Source: Thecamonas trahens ATCC 50062
Lineage: Eukaryota > Apusozoa > Apusomonadida > Apusomonadidae
DNA: 64,000 nt
Direction of reading: 5' to 3'
Assembly: GCF_000142905.1 (NCBI RefSeq)
Contig: NW_013657668.1
Span: forward strand, 48,492-112,491
Position 1 is the stretch's first letter. Each line of letters starts with the position of its first letter. The translations under genes and the position numbers were made by a program. Positions 42,457 through 52,870 of the stretch are shown here, piece by piece. The notes under the pieces were generated by a model that saw nothing but the letters and a program-made list of their open reading frames with translations, had not been told where the DNA came from and searched no databases.

Positions 42457-42763
42457 GGTGAGAGAGGAACTCTATGGGGGATGCCAGCGAGAAGTATGCC
42501 GTAGGCTTGGTCGCAACGGGGTCGCGTGCAGGTGGAGTTTCGCTGACGACATCGCGTGGGAGGTGGGGGGTGGGTGGTTTCTCCGCGGCGAAAGACAGCG
42601 GCTGGCCTGATGGCAGAAATGGAGGGAGGAAGAGAGAGAAAGAGGGAAAGAGAGAGAGAGAGAGAACGGGGGGAGGGGGGGGGGGGGGGGGGCGATGGAC
42701 TACGTTGCTTTCATCGGGCCACTTCAGGGGAGAAGAGGGAGAGCTTGGATGTCACGAGTGGCA

Positions 42764-43033
42764 TCAGTGGCCAGCGTCGCTGAGGGCGGTAAACTGGACT
42801 GGGTAGCGGTTCTCCTCAAGGAGCTCGTCCCAGTTCTCCCACCAGGCATCGGGGCAGATGGACCGGAAGGTCTTGTAGTACTTGCGGCAGTCGGGGTGGT
42901 CCTCGCCGTTGTCCATGGCGCACCGCTGGTAGAGGTTGTAGTTGACCCAGCAGCGCTTGGTGTGCGACGAGGTGTGCGGGAACCGGTAGTCGTACGCGGG
43001 CGTCTCGATCTTGATATCGGCCTCAGAAGCCAT
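42764..43033 (-). CDS. COX6B: Cytochrome c oxidase subunit 6B
   Basis: 89 residues, the usual COX6B size. A twin-Cys CHCH fold is visible: CWVNYNLYQRC (Cx9C) and CRKYYKTFRSIC (Cx10C), followed by PDAWWENWDELLEENRYP, which matches the conserved C-terminal WxxxWDExxxxGxFP region. The N-terminal PAYDYRFPHTSSHTKRCW matches the animal PxDxRFPNQNQTxxCW. It sits on the intermembrane-space face of complex IV and is imported by the Mia40 relay, so no presequence is expected or seen. Confidence 0.93.
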   Translation of the reverse strand: MASEADIKIETPAYDYRFPHTSSHTKRCWVNYNLYQRCAMDNGEDHPDCRKYYKTFRSICPDAWWENWDELLEENRYPVQFTALSDAGH

Positions 43034-43748
43034 ATTCTACGTGGTCAATCACATACACTCCGCCCCGTGAGCCTCTTCGTCCCCCCCCCCCCCCCCCCCC
43101 CCTCCCCCCGCCCCTCCCACAACGCTCTTGGCTGCTGCTGCTGATGATGATGTCGCCTACGCAGCGGCACCACAGTCGGCCCAGACGCGGCACACCCGCA
43201 CCCGCAAGCAGCCTCGCGTTGCGAGTCTCCTCTTGCGCAAGGGACCACACGGCCATTCCTAGCTGCCTGCACAGTGTTCTTCATGCCCCATATATGGCTC
43301 TCTGTGGGTCCCGTCCACACGCCATGCCCATGCCAGCCTCGGTCAGAGCCGGACCGAGACGAGCGACCAAAAATTTGCCTCGCCGACCTAGACGCCCCGC
43401 CAGCGGTAGTCATACGGCTCCACAGGCACCATGGGGCCAGACACCGAGCCACAACCCTCTCGCAGCTGGTCCCCAACTCGCCTGGTACATGCTAGTTGCG
43501 TGGGGTGTGGCAGAGCATTCATTTCTCGCCTGCTACACGGGCTACTACTCGCGCTTCTACGTACGGTTGGATGCAGTCGGGTGTCGCTTCCTCCCGAGCA
43601 TTCGTCGCGGCTGGCGCCCGCTCGCCCAGTTTCGGCACACAAGCTGGATTTGGGTCGGGTTGGGGCGGTGGACATGCACACTGAGCCATACGCTTGGGAG
43701 AGGTGACTTTTTAGTCGCGCACCATCCCATGTCGGACCAGACCAACGT
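43034..43748. other. Intergenic region, no gene recognised
   Basis: 715 bp between the COX6B start and the calpain stop. It begins with a poly-C tract (about 43081-43102). The rest (about 43230-43740) is of ordinary composition like the 6.1-7.6 kb island. One open frame of over 230 codons crosses into the calpain gene antisense and has no family likeness. No RNA gene recognised. Confidence 0.6.
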
Positions 43749-46355
43749 CTACGCCATCAAGCTGATGTCGAATGGGGCGTCAAGCGCGGCCACGCCGAGA
43801 ACAAACTTTCCGGTCTGCCCAGGCGTGAATGTCGAGACAACAAGGACGTAGTCGCCGGCGTCGATCGGTTCGTCCGAGACTATGTAGGCAAAGCCTGGGC
43901 GGTACGAGCCCGTCGAGAGCGCAAGCGCCGAGGTGTAGACAACCGAGACCCGCTCGGTACCGCGGACAAGCGAGACGTTGACCGCGTACTCGGCCTCGAG
44001 CTTAAGCACGATCCGGGATGGACCGGAGAGCCGGACTCTGTACTGTGGATTGCGGCCGTAGGTCGACGGCGAGTTGCACGAGCCACCGGCGCTCGCCGCC
44101 GTCCAGCTCCCGGTCAGCCGCTTCTCGCCAGGCAGCTTGAGCGGGATCTTCGTGACGCGGTTCGGGACCGTGGCGTAAATCGTCAGCGTGTAGTTGATGG
44201 GATGCAGCCGCTCGTACTGCGAGACAACCAGCGTGTACGAGGCCTTGCCCGGCGGGACATCGATGCGGGCGAGGACGTGGGGTGCGTTAATGTAGGTACC
44301 GCGGACAACGGCGCGCTCGCCGTAGTACACCCGGGCCCCGTTTGTGTTCTCAAACACGTGGACGGTGAGGTAGTCCTCCGACCGCTCCTCGAGCGCGGTC
44401 ACGTGCCGCGAGAGCAGGATCCACACCGAGCCAGGCGTCTTGGACTTGTTCACCGTCTGCAGCGCGTACTGTGGGTTGTATCCGAGAGTGTGCCGGTCTG
44501 ACTTGGGTCCGATCTTGTTGGAGAGCGCGTCGTGCAGAACGTAGCGGTGCGCAAACACATCTGGGTTCCACGACATGTGGACTCGCGAGTAGACTTGCTG
44601 CAGCGAGTCGTAGTCGATCCAGAACACGCCATTATCGTGGGCGAGCGCCTTGGACACGTTGTAGTTGAGCGCCTGCTGTAGTTCAGGAGTCCATCGCTTG
44701 GCATCGTGCCGCGAGTACGCGCCGCGCCACGACAATCGTGCCCATGGGTTCTTGAGGAGCAGAAACCGAACGCCGTCGACCTCCTGCAGATCGAGCACCG
44801 CATACGCGTGCGACGAGACCAGGCCAAGCTCGTCGTACTTGGCCGCCGGCAGTGACGAGTCGGTCGCTACGGTCAACACGCAATCGCCAAAGCGCAGGCC
44901 CGAGAGCATGCGCTCCCACGTCCGGGCCGGATCAAACTCAGCTCCATGCATGTCGACCGACTCGGGAATCCAGCCGCACAGCGCGTGCAGATCCGTTGTC
45001 GAGTTGGAGCCGGGAAAGTCGTACGAGCCGCCGCCATGGAGCTTCAGGAACGCCTTTTCGATGATGGAGACCCACAGCTCCGACGGGTCGGTCGAGTGCG
45101 AACACATGACCTGCCCGGATGTTGAGACCGGGAGGAGATCGTCGACGACGACCTTGCGCGGCACTCCATTGTACAGCAGCCGCACCATGTACTTGCCGCT
45201 CGGGTTGTACTTGGGCTGACCCGACACGTCCTGCGGAAAGATGCACGAGGTGACCAGCTGCTTCTTGAACCTCCGCTCGTACATGGCTGCCACCGCCAGT
45301 GACGACACAAACGAGCAGTCGGTGATGACCGTCTGCCGGATCGAGAAGGCCGAGATGAGGGAGATCATGGTTGGCCGCCGCCCGCCGCGAACCAGCTCGC
45401 GCGGCCGGCGCCACCCAGCAAACACCGCTTGCTGCTTGGACGAGAGCGTGAGTAAACCATCGGGGTCAGTGAATGGCTGCGCAAAGGAGAATGCGTCGTC
45501 GAGGTCGTAGTCGAGGAACGGCACAAACAGTCGCCCGTTGACGACCGACGACGCCGAGAGGATCCGCTTTTCCAGCTCGGTGTAGCCTTCACTGCTGCTC
45601 GTCGATGAGCTTTGCTTGCTGGTGCCACTCCGCCGCGTGCTCATGGCCGATGACAGCCGCCGCGACTTGAGCGCGGTCGCCGGCTGCGCCACCGGCGCCT
45701 TGCCCTTTTTGATCACTTCCGCCCGGGCGATGACGGCCTCGACCCGAGTCTTGGCCACAGCGACCTCGTCTTCGGCGCCAGCCACGCCGCTGGCCACCAC
45801 CGCCATGTATGCTTCGGCCGCATCGAGGTAGAGGCTCAGCGCCTTCTTGTTCTGTCCGGCCTCATCGTGCTTGAGCGCCATATCCAGCGCAAAGTCAGCA
45901 GCCTCGCGGCGGGCTCGGACAGCATCGACAGCAGCATCGGCTTCATCGCCACTCTCGCTCTTTCTACTAGCGCCGGCACCGTCGCCATCGGCCTCATCGG
46001 CTGCCAGCGCCGCTTGCAGCTGTTCGGCGTGGGCCGTGTACTCCTCGAGCTGATCGCGGACCAGTGCAGCCTTGGCAGCATCGGTCTCGGCGTGGAGCAC
46101 AAGAGTGAAGGCCGAGACGGCTTCGACATACAGCAGTAGCGCGGATGGAAGGTTGCCTGAGGCGTCAGCAGCGACGGCACGTTCGATTAGAGCAAAGGCA
46201 TCGCGGTAGAGGTCGGCGAGAGTGACCCGGCCTCCGCCCGACGGTGGCGCCGACGGGAGAGTCCGAGAGGCATGCGCAGGAGGCGCAGACGGCGCGAAAG
46301 GGTCGGCCACCTTAGTATGTCTTCCGCCGTGGTGCAAGAGACGGCTGTTGGGCAT
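43749..46355 (-). CDS. CAPN7: Calpain-7-like cysteine protease with two MIT domains
   Basis: 868 residues from the ATG at 46355. Two MIT domains lie at the N-terminus (LYRDAFALIERAVAADASGN and ADFALDMALKHDEAGQNKKA). The calpain CysPc domain contains catalytic Cys in TDCSFVSSLAVAAMYE, His in LVSSHAYAVLDL and Asn in LKNPWARLSWRG; all three are present. Two C2-like beta domains follow, for example TPGSVWILLSRHV and the closing VLVVSTFTPGQTGKFVLGV. This order (MIT2-CysPc-C2L2) is that of CAPN7/PalB. In the family the MIT domains bind ESCRT-III proteins, placing the protease at endosomes or the cytokinetic bridge. An in-frame ATG at 46493 would add a hydrophobic/Arg segment and cannot be excluded. 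Confidence 0.92.
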   Translation of the reverse strand: MPNSRLLHHGGRHTKVADPFAPSAPPAHASRTLPSAPPSGGGRVTLADLYRDAFALIERAVAADASGNLPSALLLYVEAVSAFTLVLHAETDAAKAALVRDQLEEYTAHAEQLQAALAADEADGDGAGASRKSESGDEADAAVDAVRARREAADFALDMALKHDEAGQNKKALSLYLDAAEAYMAVVASGVAGAEDEVAVAKTRVEAVIARAEVIKKGKAPVAQPATALKSRRLSSAMSTRRSGTSKQSSSTSSSEGYTELEKRILSASSVVNGRLFVPFLDYDLDDAFSFAQPFTDPDGLLTLSSKQQAVFAGWRRPRELVRGGRRPTMISLISAFSIRQTVITDCSFVSSLAVAAMYERRFKKQLVTSCIFPQDVSGQPKYNPSGKYMVRLLYNGVPRKVVVDDLLPVSTSGQVMCSHSTDPSELWVSIIEKAFLKLHGGGSYDFPGSNSTTDLHALCGWIPESVDMHGAEFDPARTWERMLSGLRFGDCVLTVATDSSLPAAKYDELGLVSSHAYAVLDLQEVDGVRFLLLKNPWARLSWRGAYSRHDAKRWTPELQQALNYNVSKALAHDNGVFWIDYDSLQQVYSRVHMSWNPDVFAHRYVLHDALSNKIGPKSDRHTLGYNPQYALQTVNKSKTPGSVWILLSRHVTALEERSEDYLTVHVFENTNGARVYYGERAVVRGTYINAPHVLARIDVPPGKASYTLVVSQYERLHPINYTLTIYATVPNRVTKIPLKLPGEKRLTGSWTAASAGGSCNSPSTYGRNPQYRVRLSGPSRIVLKLEAEYAVNVSLVRGTERVSVVYTSALALSTGSYRPGFAYIVSDEPIDAGDYVLVVSTFTPGQTGKFVLGVAALDAPFDISLMA

Positions 46356-46557
46356 TGTTGCTCGTCGCTGGTGGTGGTGGTGACTGCGCCAAAGGAAGCT
46401 CGGCGCGAGGGGAGGAACACTCGGGTAAACTCGCCGGCTAGCCGATGCGACACACATGTGCGCGGCAGTGGTCACGCGCATTGCCATCGGCATGGTGTGA
46501 CAGAGTGACAGATTGATGGGATGGGTTGTTTGAAGGAGGGGGGGGGGGGGGGGGCAA

Positions 46558-47738
46558 TCACATGAACTGCTCCTTGTCGAGGCCAAGCCACTCGAGGGCG
46601 TTGTTGGCAAGGATGTCGGCCTTGGCCTCGTCGGACAGTTCCTCGTGCTCGAGGACACGCTTGCCGGGGACGGCCTCGCCTAGAACAAACGGGTAGTCTG
46701 TGCCGAGGCAGATCTTAGACTGGCCACAGAGGTCGACAAGGTACTTGAGCATGCGGTCGTCGTGGACGAGCGAATCGATCCAGAACTTGCCCAGAAAGTC
46801 GCGCGGCGGGGTGGTCGAGTGAGTCTGGCAAAGGTCGGGGCGGACGTTGAAGCCATGCTCAATCCGGCCGATGAGGGCCGGGAAGGAGCCGCCGCCGTGG
46901 GCAAAGGCCACCCGGAGGTTGGGCAGCTTGTCGAGGATGCCACCCATGGTAAAGTTGCAGATGGCGCGGGCAGTCTCGGACGGCATCGAGACGAGCCAGG
47001 CCATCCAGAACGGCCAGTGCGCCGACGCTGCCGGATCTTCCTTGATGTTGGCGCCCTGCTGGTACCACGGGTGGACAAAGATGGCGGCGCCGAGGGCGGC
47101 AGCCTCCTCAAAGATGGGGAACAGCTCGGGCGCGGAGAGCTCCCAGTCATTGACATGGGTTCCGATCTCAACGCCTGCAAGGCCAAGCTCAGTGATGCAA
47201 CGGCGCAGCTCCTTGACCGCCAGCTGCGGATGCTGCATGGGCAGGGTGCCCAGACCGACAAACCGCTTCGGGTTCTCCGCAACAACCATGGCCATGTGAT
47301 CGTTGAGGTAGCGGGTCCAGTCCTCAGCATCCTCCTCGTTCTTCATCCAGTAGTTGAAGAGGACTGGAGTCTGGGAGATGACATGCACATCAGCACCATC
47401 GGGCGTCTCCCCACCAGTACAGCCAGCATGTGGGCACATGTCGCGCATCCGTGCCTCGAGGTCAAACACGTTGGCGTCGACTTCCCGGAAGAACACCCCG
47501 TCCTTCCACATCTTGGTCGGCCCGTCGGCCGAGTGCTCCAGCTCGATAAAGCCACCGTAACTGTACATAGGGATAATGCGGTGAGGGGGGAGTGGCAGGA
47601 GAGGAGAGGGGGCAGGGGGAAGGGAAGGGGAACAGCATGGTGGGTAGGGGCGTACCCATACTTCTCCGCCAGGCCATGGAGGTCCGGAGGGAGAATGTGT
47701 GTGTGGATGTCAATTTTGAAAGGCTTGGGTGACGACAT
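46558..47738 (-). CDS. ACMSD: 2-amino-3-carboxymuconate-6-semialdehyde decarboxylase
   Basis: Two exons: 47738-47656 and 47560-46558. The intron 47561-47655 (95 bp) has donor GTACGCC and acceptor GTACAG. The 361-residue product starts MSSPKPFKIDIHTHILPPDL, with the metal-binding HxH of the amidohydrolase-2 family. It continues EKYGYGGFIELEH, KRFVGLGTLPMQHPQLAVKE, VEIGTHVNDWELSAPELFP, the FVHPW metal His, AFAHGGGSFPALIGRIEHGF and LGTDYPFVLGE with the metal Asp. Near-identical blocks occur in animal ACMSD (336 residues). It decarboxylates ACMS in the kynurenine pathway, diverting carbon from quinolinate and NAD toward picolinate and acetyl-CoA. A complete kynurenine pathway is therefore expected elsewhere. 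Confidence 0.95.
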
Positions 47739-47879
47739 GGTGAGTGCTGGTGGGTAGAGAGGCGTGGTGGAGGTGGAGGGTGTGGTGCTGGTGAGCCGTG
47801 ACCGTGATCGTGATCGTGGCCATCAGCCATGGCATGGCTGATTGGCAGCGGATGACCCTTTGGCTGGGCATCGACCACA

Positions 47880-48638
47880 TTAACCACGACTGCGACCTAG
47901 ATCGTCCGCTGTAGTCAACATGCCTGGTGTGACAATGCCGGCTTTCACGAGCGCAGGCAACGCGGTGGAGCAGGAGAGAGCCAGGGCGACAACAACCTTG
48001 GGCGGGACTGTATCAACGAGATCAAAGCCGTGGGCGGAGGCAAAGTCATGGATGCGATCATCAGCGGCACTGGTGGCGCTTGGACTGGCGTCGGCGGGGA
48101 GTACGAGCTCGAGCTCGGCGATAGAGTACTCGGGCGCGCCGGGGCCGGCAAGCGGAAAGGTGGCGACGTCGACGACCAGCTCGAGGCCATCGCCTGTGAT
48201 GTAGTGACTTCGATCGGTTGCGACCACCGCTGCCACAGCCAAACTGTCAATTCTCTTATCACACAGCTCCTTCACCACCGAGCTGATGGTATCGACATCG
48301 GTCTCCTCGGCGTACACGCTCCTCGGCATACAGCTGCTGGCACCGCAGTCACTGACAGCCCGATGCTTGAGCTGGATGGAGGCTGTCTCTGGTCGCCACT
48401 GGCCCAGCTCCCTCCCGCCATCTGGAGGCATCACGTCGGTTAGCCTCGGTCCCCGCAACCGCAGCCAGGCATCAGCACCCATCAGCCTCCCCGGCTCGTC
48501 GACGACGTCGTAGTACGCGTCGACAAACGACGTGGTGCTGCCCGTGGCCGACGGCACCAGCACCCCGCTCTCAACCAACGCCTTGACCAACCCCGCACGC
48601 GGCAAAAATCGTCGCTCAATCTCCAGAACCCTCGCCAT
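47880..48638 (-). CDS. CYTH-domain protein, thiamine-triphosphatase-like
   Basis: 252 residues, close to human ThTPase (230). The N-terminal LEIERRFLP is the EXExK-like signature of the CYTH (CyaB-thiamine triphosphatase) superfamily, here E-I-E-R-R. FVDAYYDVVDEPGRLMGADAWLRLRGP aligns with the ThTPase block around [23 protein letters not shown]. Later elements are SIQLKHR, DGLELVVDVATFPLAG and YSIAELELVLP, the basic and acidic residues that line the triphosphate tunnel. A hydrolase for ThTP or inorganic triphosphate is expected; which one cannot be decided. Upstream in-frame sequence to 48776 is Gly/Arg low complexity, so the ATG at 48638 is used. Confidence 0.75.
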   Translation of the reverse strand: MARVLEIERRFLPRAGLVKALVESGVLVPSATGSTTSFVDAYYDVVDEPGRLMGADAWLRLRGPRLTDVMPPDGGRELGQWRPETASIQLKHRAVSDCGASSCMPRSVYAEETDVDTISSVVKELCDKRIDSLAVAAVVATDRSHYITGDGLELVVDVATFPLAGPGAPEYSIAELELVLPADASPSATSAADDRIHDFASAHGFDLVDTVPPKVVVALALSCSTALPALVKAGIVTPGMLTTADDLGRSRG

Positions 48639-49135
48639 TTGCCTGTGCGAGGGGCAGAGACAGATGTAGTGATGTTGATGGCGCCTGTCGATCCGACCGA
48701 ACGCCCCCCCCCCCCCCCCGCCTGCCTGACCGCCTGCCAGCCGGACCGCCCGCCCCGACCGACCGACTAACCACAAGGCGGCGATTGTACCTATACACTC
48801 GTATGCAACCTCGCCTTGGCCCCCGATCCCACGCCCGAATCACCCTCCAACTGAATCCGGACCAAGAATCATGGCGTCTTCGGCCTGCCATTAGCCCCCC
48901 CCCCCCCACCCCCCCCACGAGTAAAGCCCTGACGGGCGCGATCTGCATCCGATATACANNNNNNNNNNNNNNNNNNNNNNNNNNNNNNNNNNNNNNNNNN
49001 NNNNNNNNNNNNNNNNNNNNNNNNNNNNNNNNNNNNNNNNNNNNNNNNNNNNNNNNNNNNNNNNNNNNNNNNNNNNNNNNNNNNNNNNNNNNNNNNNNNN
49101 NNNNNNNNNNNNNNNNNNNNNNNNNNNNNNNNNNN

Positions 49136-49183
<48 letters not shown>

Positions 49184-49203
49184 CTATATACCCTTTCCCA
49201 TAC
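48639..49203. other. Intergenic region with assembly gap and (CA)n microsatellite
   Basis: It contains C tracts (about 48705-48719 and 48895-48915), an N gap (48959-49135, 177 N) and a perfect CA run at 49137-49180 on the far edge. No gene is seen on either side of the gap. The repeat probably caused the gap. Confidence 0.85.
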
Positions 49204-51576
49204 ATGCCTGCGCCTTCCAAGCGAGGTCGCGGAGGCACACTTGGGTCTATGGCCAGCAATGGAGGTGGTGCAGGCAGTGGAGGGAGCAGCAGCGGCATGG
49301 GGGTGAGGAGAGCGTCGACGGTAGAGTTGCCTGATCCGGTACTCCTTGACCAGCCGAGGTGGTGGGAAGCTAGCCAACGTCCGGCTCCTCCTTTGCTCCC
49401 GGCATCGCCGTCGCAGCAAGCGCTGACTCCTCGCTCGCCGGCAAGCTCAGTCCCGCAAGAACGCCCGCCCGCCGGCTGGATCGGCATCGGCGACCGCCCG
49501 CAGATCCCTCGCTCCGACGACTTCTTCTTTGACTACGCGCTGCAGTGCACCGTTCTTGGCATTGCCATGCACCCGGGTCTTGATCTGGTCCCACCGCTTG
49601 CGCTGCTGGCCGGCGTCGACGATCAGCCCGGCCGCCCGGCCTCGCGCCTGCAGACCTCGCGGTCGGGTGAGAACCTGCTCGTTCCGGGCCATCATGATGC
49701 CAAAGACAGCTCGGTGCCTGAGATGGCTGAGAGTCGGACAAGCGAGTCCGGCGAGCGCTCGTCGCGCCGCCGCAAGTCGAAGCAGCGCAGGAACCGTCGG
49801 TCGTCGGCCAACACGTCGGCCGCAGCAGGTGCCGCTCCCGCTGCCGACAACGACGCGGCCGGCGGCGACAAGGACGACGCCGCTCCCGCCGCTCCTGCAG
49901 ATACTGCCGCCGACAAGAGCGGGCCAGATGCTGCCGACGTCGACGCTGACATCGATGGGGCCATCCGCGGCATCGGCGAGGTGTATGAGGCCGAGTGGGC
50001 TCAGCAAGTCCTCGCCGCCATGGACGCCAATATCCCGTTTGTGCGGACGACTGTCATTGAGGGACTTCGCCTTGTCGGCCACCAGCTTGACGACGGCACA
50101 CTGACTGCCATTGCGCTGCTCGCACCCAAGCTCCCACTCGTCACCTCGCTCTTTCTTCGCAACGCCGCTATCCGGCCGGATCAGATGGCGCTCGTCCGCC
50201 ACATTGTGGCCACCGCACCCATCCAGACGCTCGCTGTCGACTTCAACTTTATGCCGAGCGCAGCAGGAGCGGCGGTCGACTCGTCGATGTACACATCACT
50301 GCTCACCCAGGTCTCGCTCTCGTCGCTCTCGCTCCGCGGCAACCACCTCAACGATGCCGACGCCGCCGTCCTCGCTGATGCGCTCAAGTCGAACCACTCG
50401 CTCACTTCGCTCAACCTCTTCCACAACGATGTGACCGATGTCGGTGTCGCGGCCCTCTCCGAGGCGCTGCGGGTCAACCAGCGATTGGTCTCGCTCTCGC
50501 TTGCTCGCAACGCGGTAACCACTGTCGGCGCGCTCTCGCTTGCCTCGACACTCTCGCGCTACGCCATGTCCGAAGAGGAAATCGAACTGCGAACCCGCAT
50601 GATCGGTATTATCGACGAGTCGTCGGCCACCAATGAGCTGCTCCGCTCTTCTGGAGTCCAGCCGTCGATGACGGGTGGGCAGGCCGCAACGCCGGTGCGT
50701 GGAACCCCTGTCGGTCGCATCAAGCGCGCGTCCGCCGCTACCCCCTCGCCGAGAAATCGCGCTCGCGCGAGCAAGGGCAAGGGCAAGTCGTCGCGCCGGT
50801 CGTCGCGCCACCAGAGCGGCGGCGGCGGCGGCGGCAAGCACGACCGCCGCGACCGCGGGCGCTCTTCGCGTCACCGCGGCAAGGGCAAAGTGGAGCCACC
50901 ACCAAAACCTGAAGAAACCGAGACGCTGGCAGACATGCTCGGTGGCATCGAGGTCGTTAACGGCAAGTACTACGCCGAAGGCAACCGGGTCCTCACCTCG
51001 CTCAATCTCTCGCACAACGCCATCGACGAGGCCGGCGCCCTCAAGCTCCTCGAGGCTGCCGTCGTCAACCCGGTCCTTGCCCGGCTTGCCCTCGACCGCA
51101 ACGAAGGGGTGTCGGAGGCGACGCGGAGCCAGCTCCAGGCCTTGCTGCTGGAGCGAGACCCGCTGTTTGTCCAGTGGCGCGCCGCCATGATGGCTCAGGC
51201 CGGTAGCATGGCGGATGGCAGCGCGGGCGACGACCAACCATCGGCCGCCGCTGCGGCTGCAGCTGCCATCGCCGCCGCTGCGGCGGCTGAGGCCAGTGAG
51301 CAAAGCAAGGCGGCGGCGGCGGCGGCCGAAGCCACCGAAGGCGGTGATGAGGCGTCGGCCGCGTGCGACGCGAGCCAGCCGGAGCTGGCCGACGCCACCA
51401 CCGTGGCGACCACGACTGACGCCGACTCGAAGAGTGGATACTCGTCAGACAACTCGTACTCACTTCCGTCGTCGTGCGACCGCTCGGCATCGCGCTCGGT
51501 CTCGCGCTCGGTCTCGCGCTCGTCTATGCTCCATAACCAGCGTGGCTCGTCGCACTCGCTTGCGGCGCAGAGCTGA
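49204..51576 (+). CDS. RNI-type leucine-rich-repeat protein (LRRC71-like candidate)
   Basis: 790 residues. The N-terminus is low complexity. Ribonuclease-inhibitor-type LRRs run from about 280 to 450 (LTSLNLFHNDVTDVGVAALSEAL, LVSLSLARNAVTTVGALSLAS). A basic insert rich in Arg/Ser/Gly/Lys (about 500-575) breaks the LRR series. The series then resumes with VNGKYYAEGNRVLTSLNLSHNAIDEAGALKLLEA. A broken LRR series resuming after a Lys-rich insert recalls LRRC71, a poorly known protein of ciliated cells, but this match is from memory and weak. The tail holds Ala runs and Ser/Arg repeats (SRSVSRSVSRSS). Confidence 0.75.
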   Translation: MPAPSKRGRGGTLGSMASNGGGAGSGGSSSGMGVRRASTVELPDPVLLDQPRWWEASQRPAPPLLPASPSQQALTPRSPASSVPQERPPAGWIGIGDRPQIPRSDDFFFDYALQCTVLGIAMHPGLDLVPPLALLAGVDDQPGRPASRLQTSRSGENLLVPGHHDAKDSSVPEMAESRTSESGERSSRRRKSKQRRNRRSSANTSAAAGAAPAADNDAAGGDKDDAAPAAPADTAADKSGPDAADVDADIDGAIRGIGEVYEAEWAQQVLAAMDANIPFVRTTVIEGLRLVGHQLDDGTLTAIALLAPKLPLVTSLFLRNAAIRPDQMALVRHIVATAPIQTLAVDFNFMPSAAGAAVDSSMYTSLLTQVSLSSLSLRGNHLNDADAAVLADALKSNHSLTSLNLFHNDVTDVGVAALSEALRVNQRLVSLSLARNAVTTVGALSLASTLSRYAMSEEEIELRTRMIGIIDESSATNELLRSSGVQPSMTGGQAATPVRGTPVGRIKRASAATPSPRNRARASKGKGKSSRRSSRHQSGGGGGGKHDRRDRGRSSRHRGKGKVEPPPKPEETETLADMLGGIEVVNGKYYAEGNRVLTSLNLSHNAIDEAGALKLLEAAVVNPVLARLALDRNEGVSEATRSQLQALLLERDPLFVQWRAAMMAQAGSMADGSAGDDQPSAAAAAAAAIAAAAAAEASEQSKAAAAAAEATEGGDEASAACDASQPELADATTVATTTDADSKSGYSSDNSYSLPSSCDRSASRSVSRSVSRSSMLHNQRGSSHSLAAQS

Positions 51577-51631
51577 GCACGGAAGGAGCACGTCGCTTCC
51601 CTCGCATACGATATGTTTTACCTTTGACTCT

Positions 51632-52279
51632 CTACACGCCGACCATACCGCCGAGCGTCGACTTGACGCAGCGGCGGGCGTAGGGAATGTAGGAGAGGCA
51701 GTACCAGATGCCAGCCAGGAACTGGATGATGATGCACATGAGGACGAGGACAGGCTCGTTGGGCCCGAGAGCAAAGTAGAGGGTAAAGCCAATAGCCACC
51801 ACATACACTGAGCTTGCAATAATCCGAGTCTCCTTCATCATCGACTTGATCTGTTTCCATGGCCCAGCCAGAAAGGCCGATGAGCCAATGGCACAGAGCG
51901 AGCCGAGCGAGTAGGTGATGGCAAACGCCGCCGGCTTGCCCTTGGGGATGTCCCACACAAAGAACGTCGACATGATACCGAGGACACATCCCACAGAGAA
52001 CATGATCCCAAACCCATACAGCCTCTACACATAGACAAACACACACACACACACACACCGCCACCACCACCCACCATGAGTACCCCCCCTGCCCTCTTCC
52101 CCCCATCTGCCTGCACACGCACGCGCCACCACCCCCACCCACCCACCCACCCACCCACCCACCCCCCCCTACCCCCGACATACCTCACGGTACGACAGCT
52201 TGCATGACTCGCGCATGTCGTCAACAAAGGTCTTCTCCTCCTCCTTCTTGCCCCCGAGGAGGTTCTTGAACGCCGACAT
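51632..52279 (-). CDS. SFT2-domain vesicle transport protein
   Basis: Two exons: 52279-52184 and 52024-51632. The intron 52025-52183 (159 bp) has donor GTATGT, the only clear exception to the GTACG donors here, and acceptor GTGTAG. The 162-residue product starts MSAFKNLLGGKKEEEK. Four hydrophobic helices follow: FGIMFSVGCVLGIMSTFFVW, AFAITYSLGSLCAIGSSAFL, ASSVYVVAIGFTLYFAL, and VLVLMCIIIQFLAGIWYCLS with YIPYARR. Length, four-helix layout and the closing SYIPYAR fit the Got1/Sft2 family, which supports retrograde traffic to the Golgi. It is convergent with the LRR gene (55 bp between stops). Confidence 0.88.
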
Positions 52280-52410
52280 GGTGGGCGGTGGTGGGCAGGT
52301 ATGTGGTGACGACTCGGCCTTGGGGTCAAGTGCCTACCGGTGCGCCTGCGGTGGTGGTGGTGTTGGTCATCGTGGTGGTGATGGTGACCGTACCAGTCAT
52401 GCTGCCGATG

Positions 52411-52870
52411 CTGCTTGCCGATGATGATGCTGCTGCCGATGCTTCTACCGATGATGATGCTGCTGCCGATGCTTCTACCGATGATGATGCTGCTGTCGAT
52501 GCTTCTACCGATGATGATGCTGCTGCCGATGCTTCTACCGATGATGATGCTGCTGCCGATGCTTCTACCGATGACGATGCTGCTGCCGATGCTTCTACCG
52601 ATGACGATGCTGCTGTCGATGCTTCTACCGATGACGATGCTGCTGCCGATGCTTCTACCGATGACGATGCTGCTGCCGATGCTTCTACCGATGATGATGC
52701 TGCTGTCGATGCTTCTACCGATGACGATGCTGCTGCCGATGCTTCTACCGATGATGATGCTGCTGCCGATGACGATGCTGCTGCCGATGCTTCTGATGAC
52801 GATGCTGCTGCCGATGCTTCTACCGATGACGATGCTGCTGCCGATGCTTCTACCAATGACGATGCTGATG
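52411..52870. repeat. 30-bp minisatellite with higher-order structure
   Basis: About 15 copies of a 30-bp unit (GATGATGATGCTGCTGCC then GATGCTTCTACC), plus shortened copies after 52758. Two marker bases vary: gatgaT/Cgat and gctgC/Tcgat. Their order repeats every four units over the first 240 bp, so a 120-bp block seems to have duplicated after units diverged. Several frames are open on both strands (for example Asp-Asp-Asp-Ala-Ala-Ala-Asp-Ala-Ser-Thr), but the array lies between the divergent start codons of SFT2 (52279) and pantothenate kinase (53077) and is probably non-coding. The remaining 52280-53076 sequence shows no gene. Confidence 0.9.

Noticed and set aside
43144-43851. 235-codon frame near the calpain stop
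   Set aside because: Overlaps the calpain gene antisense and shows no family likeness.
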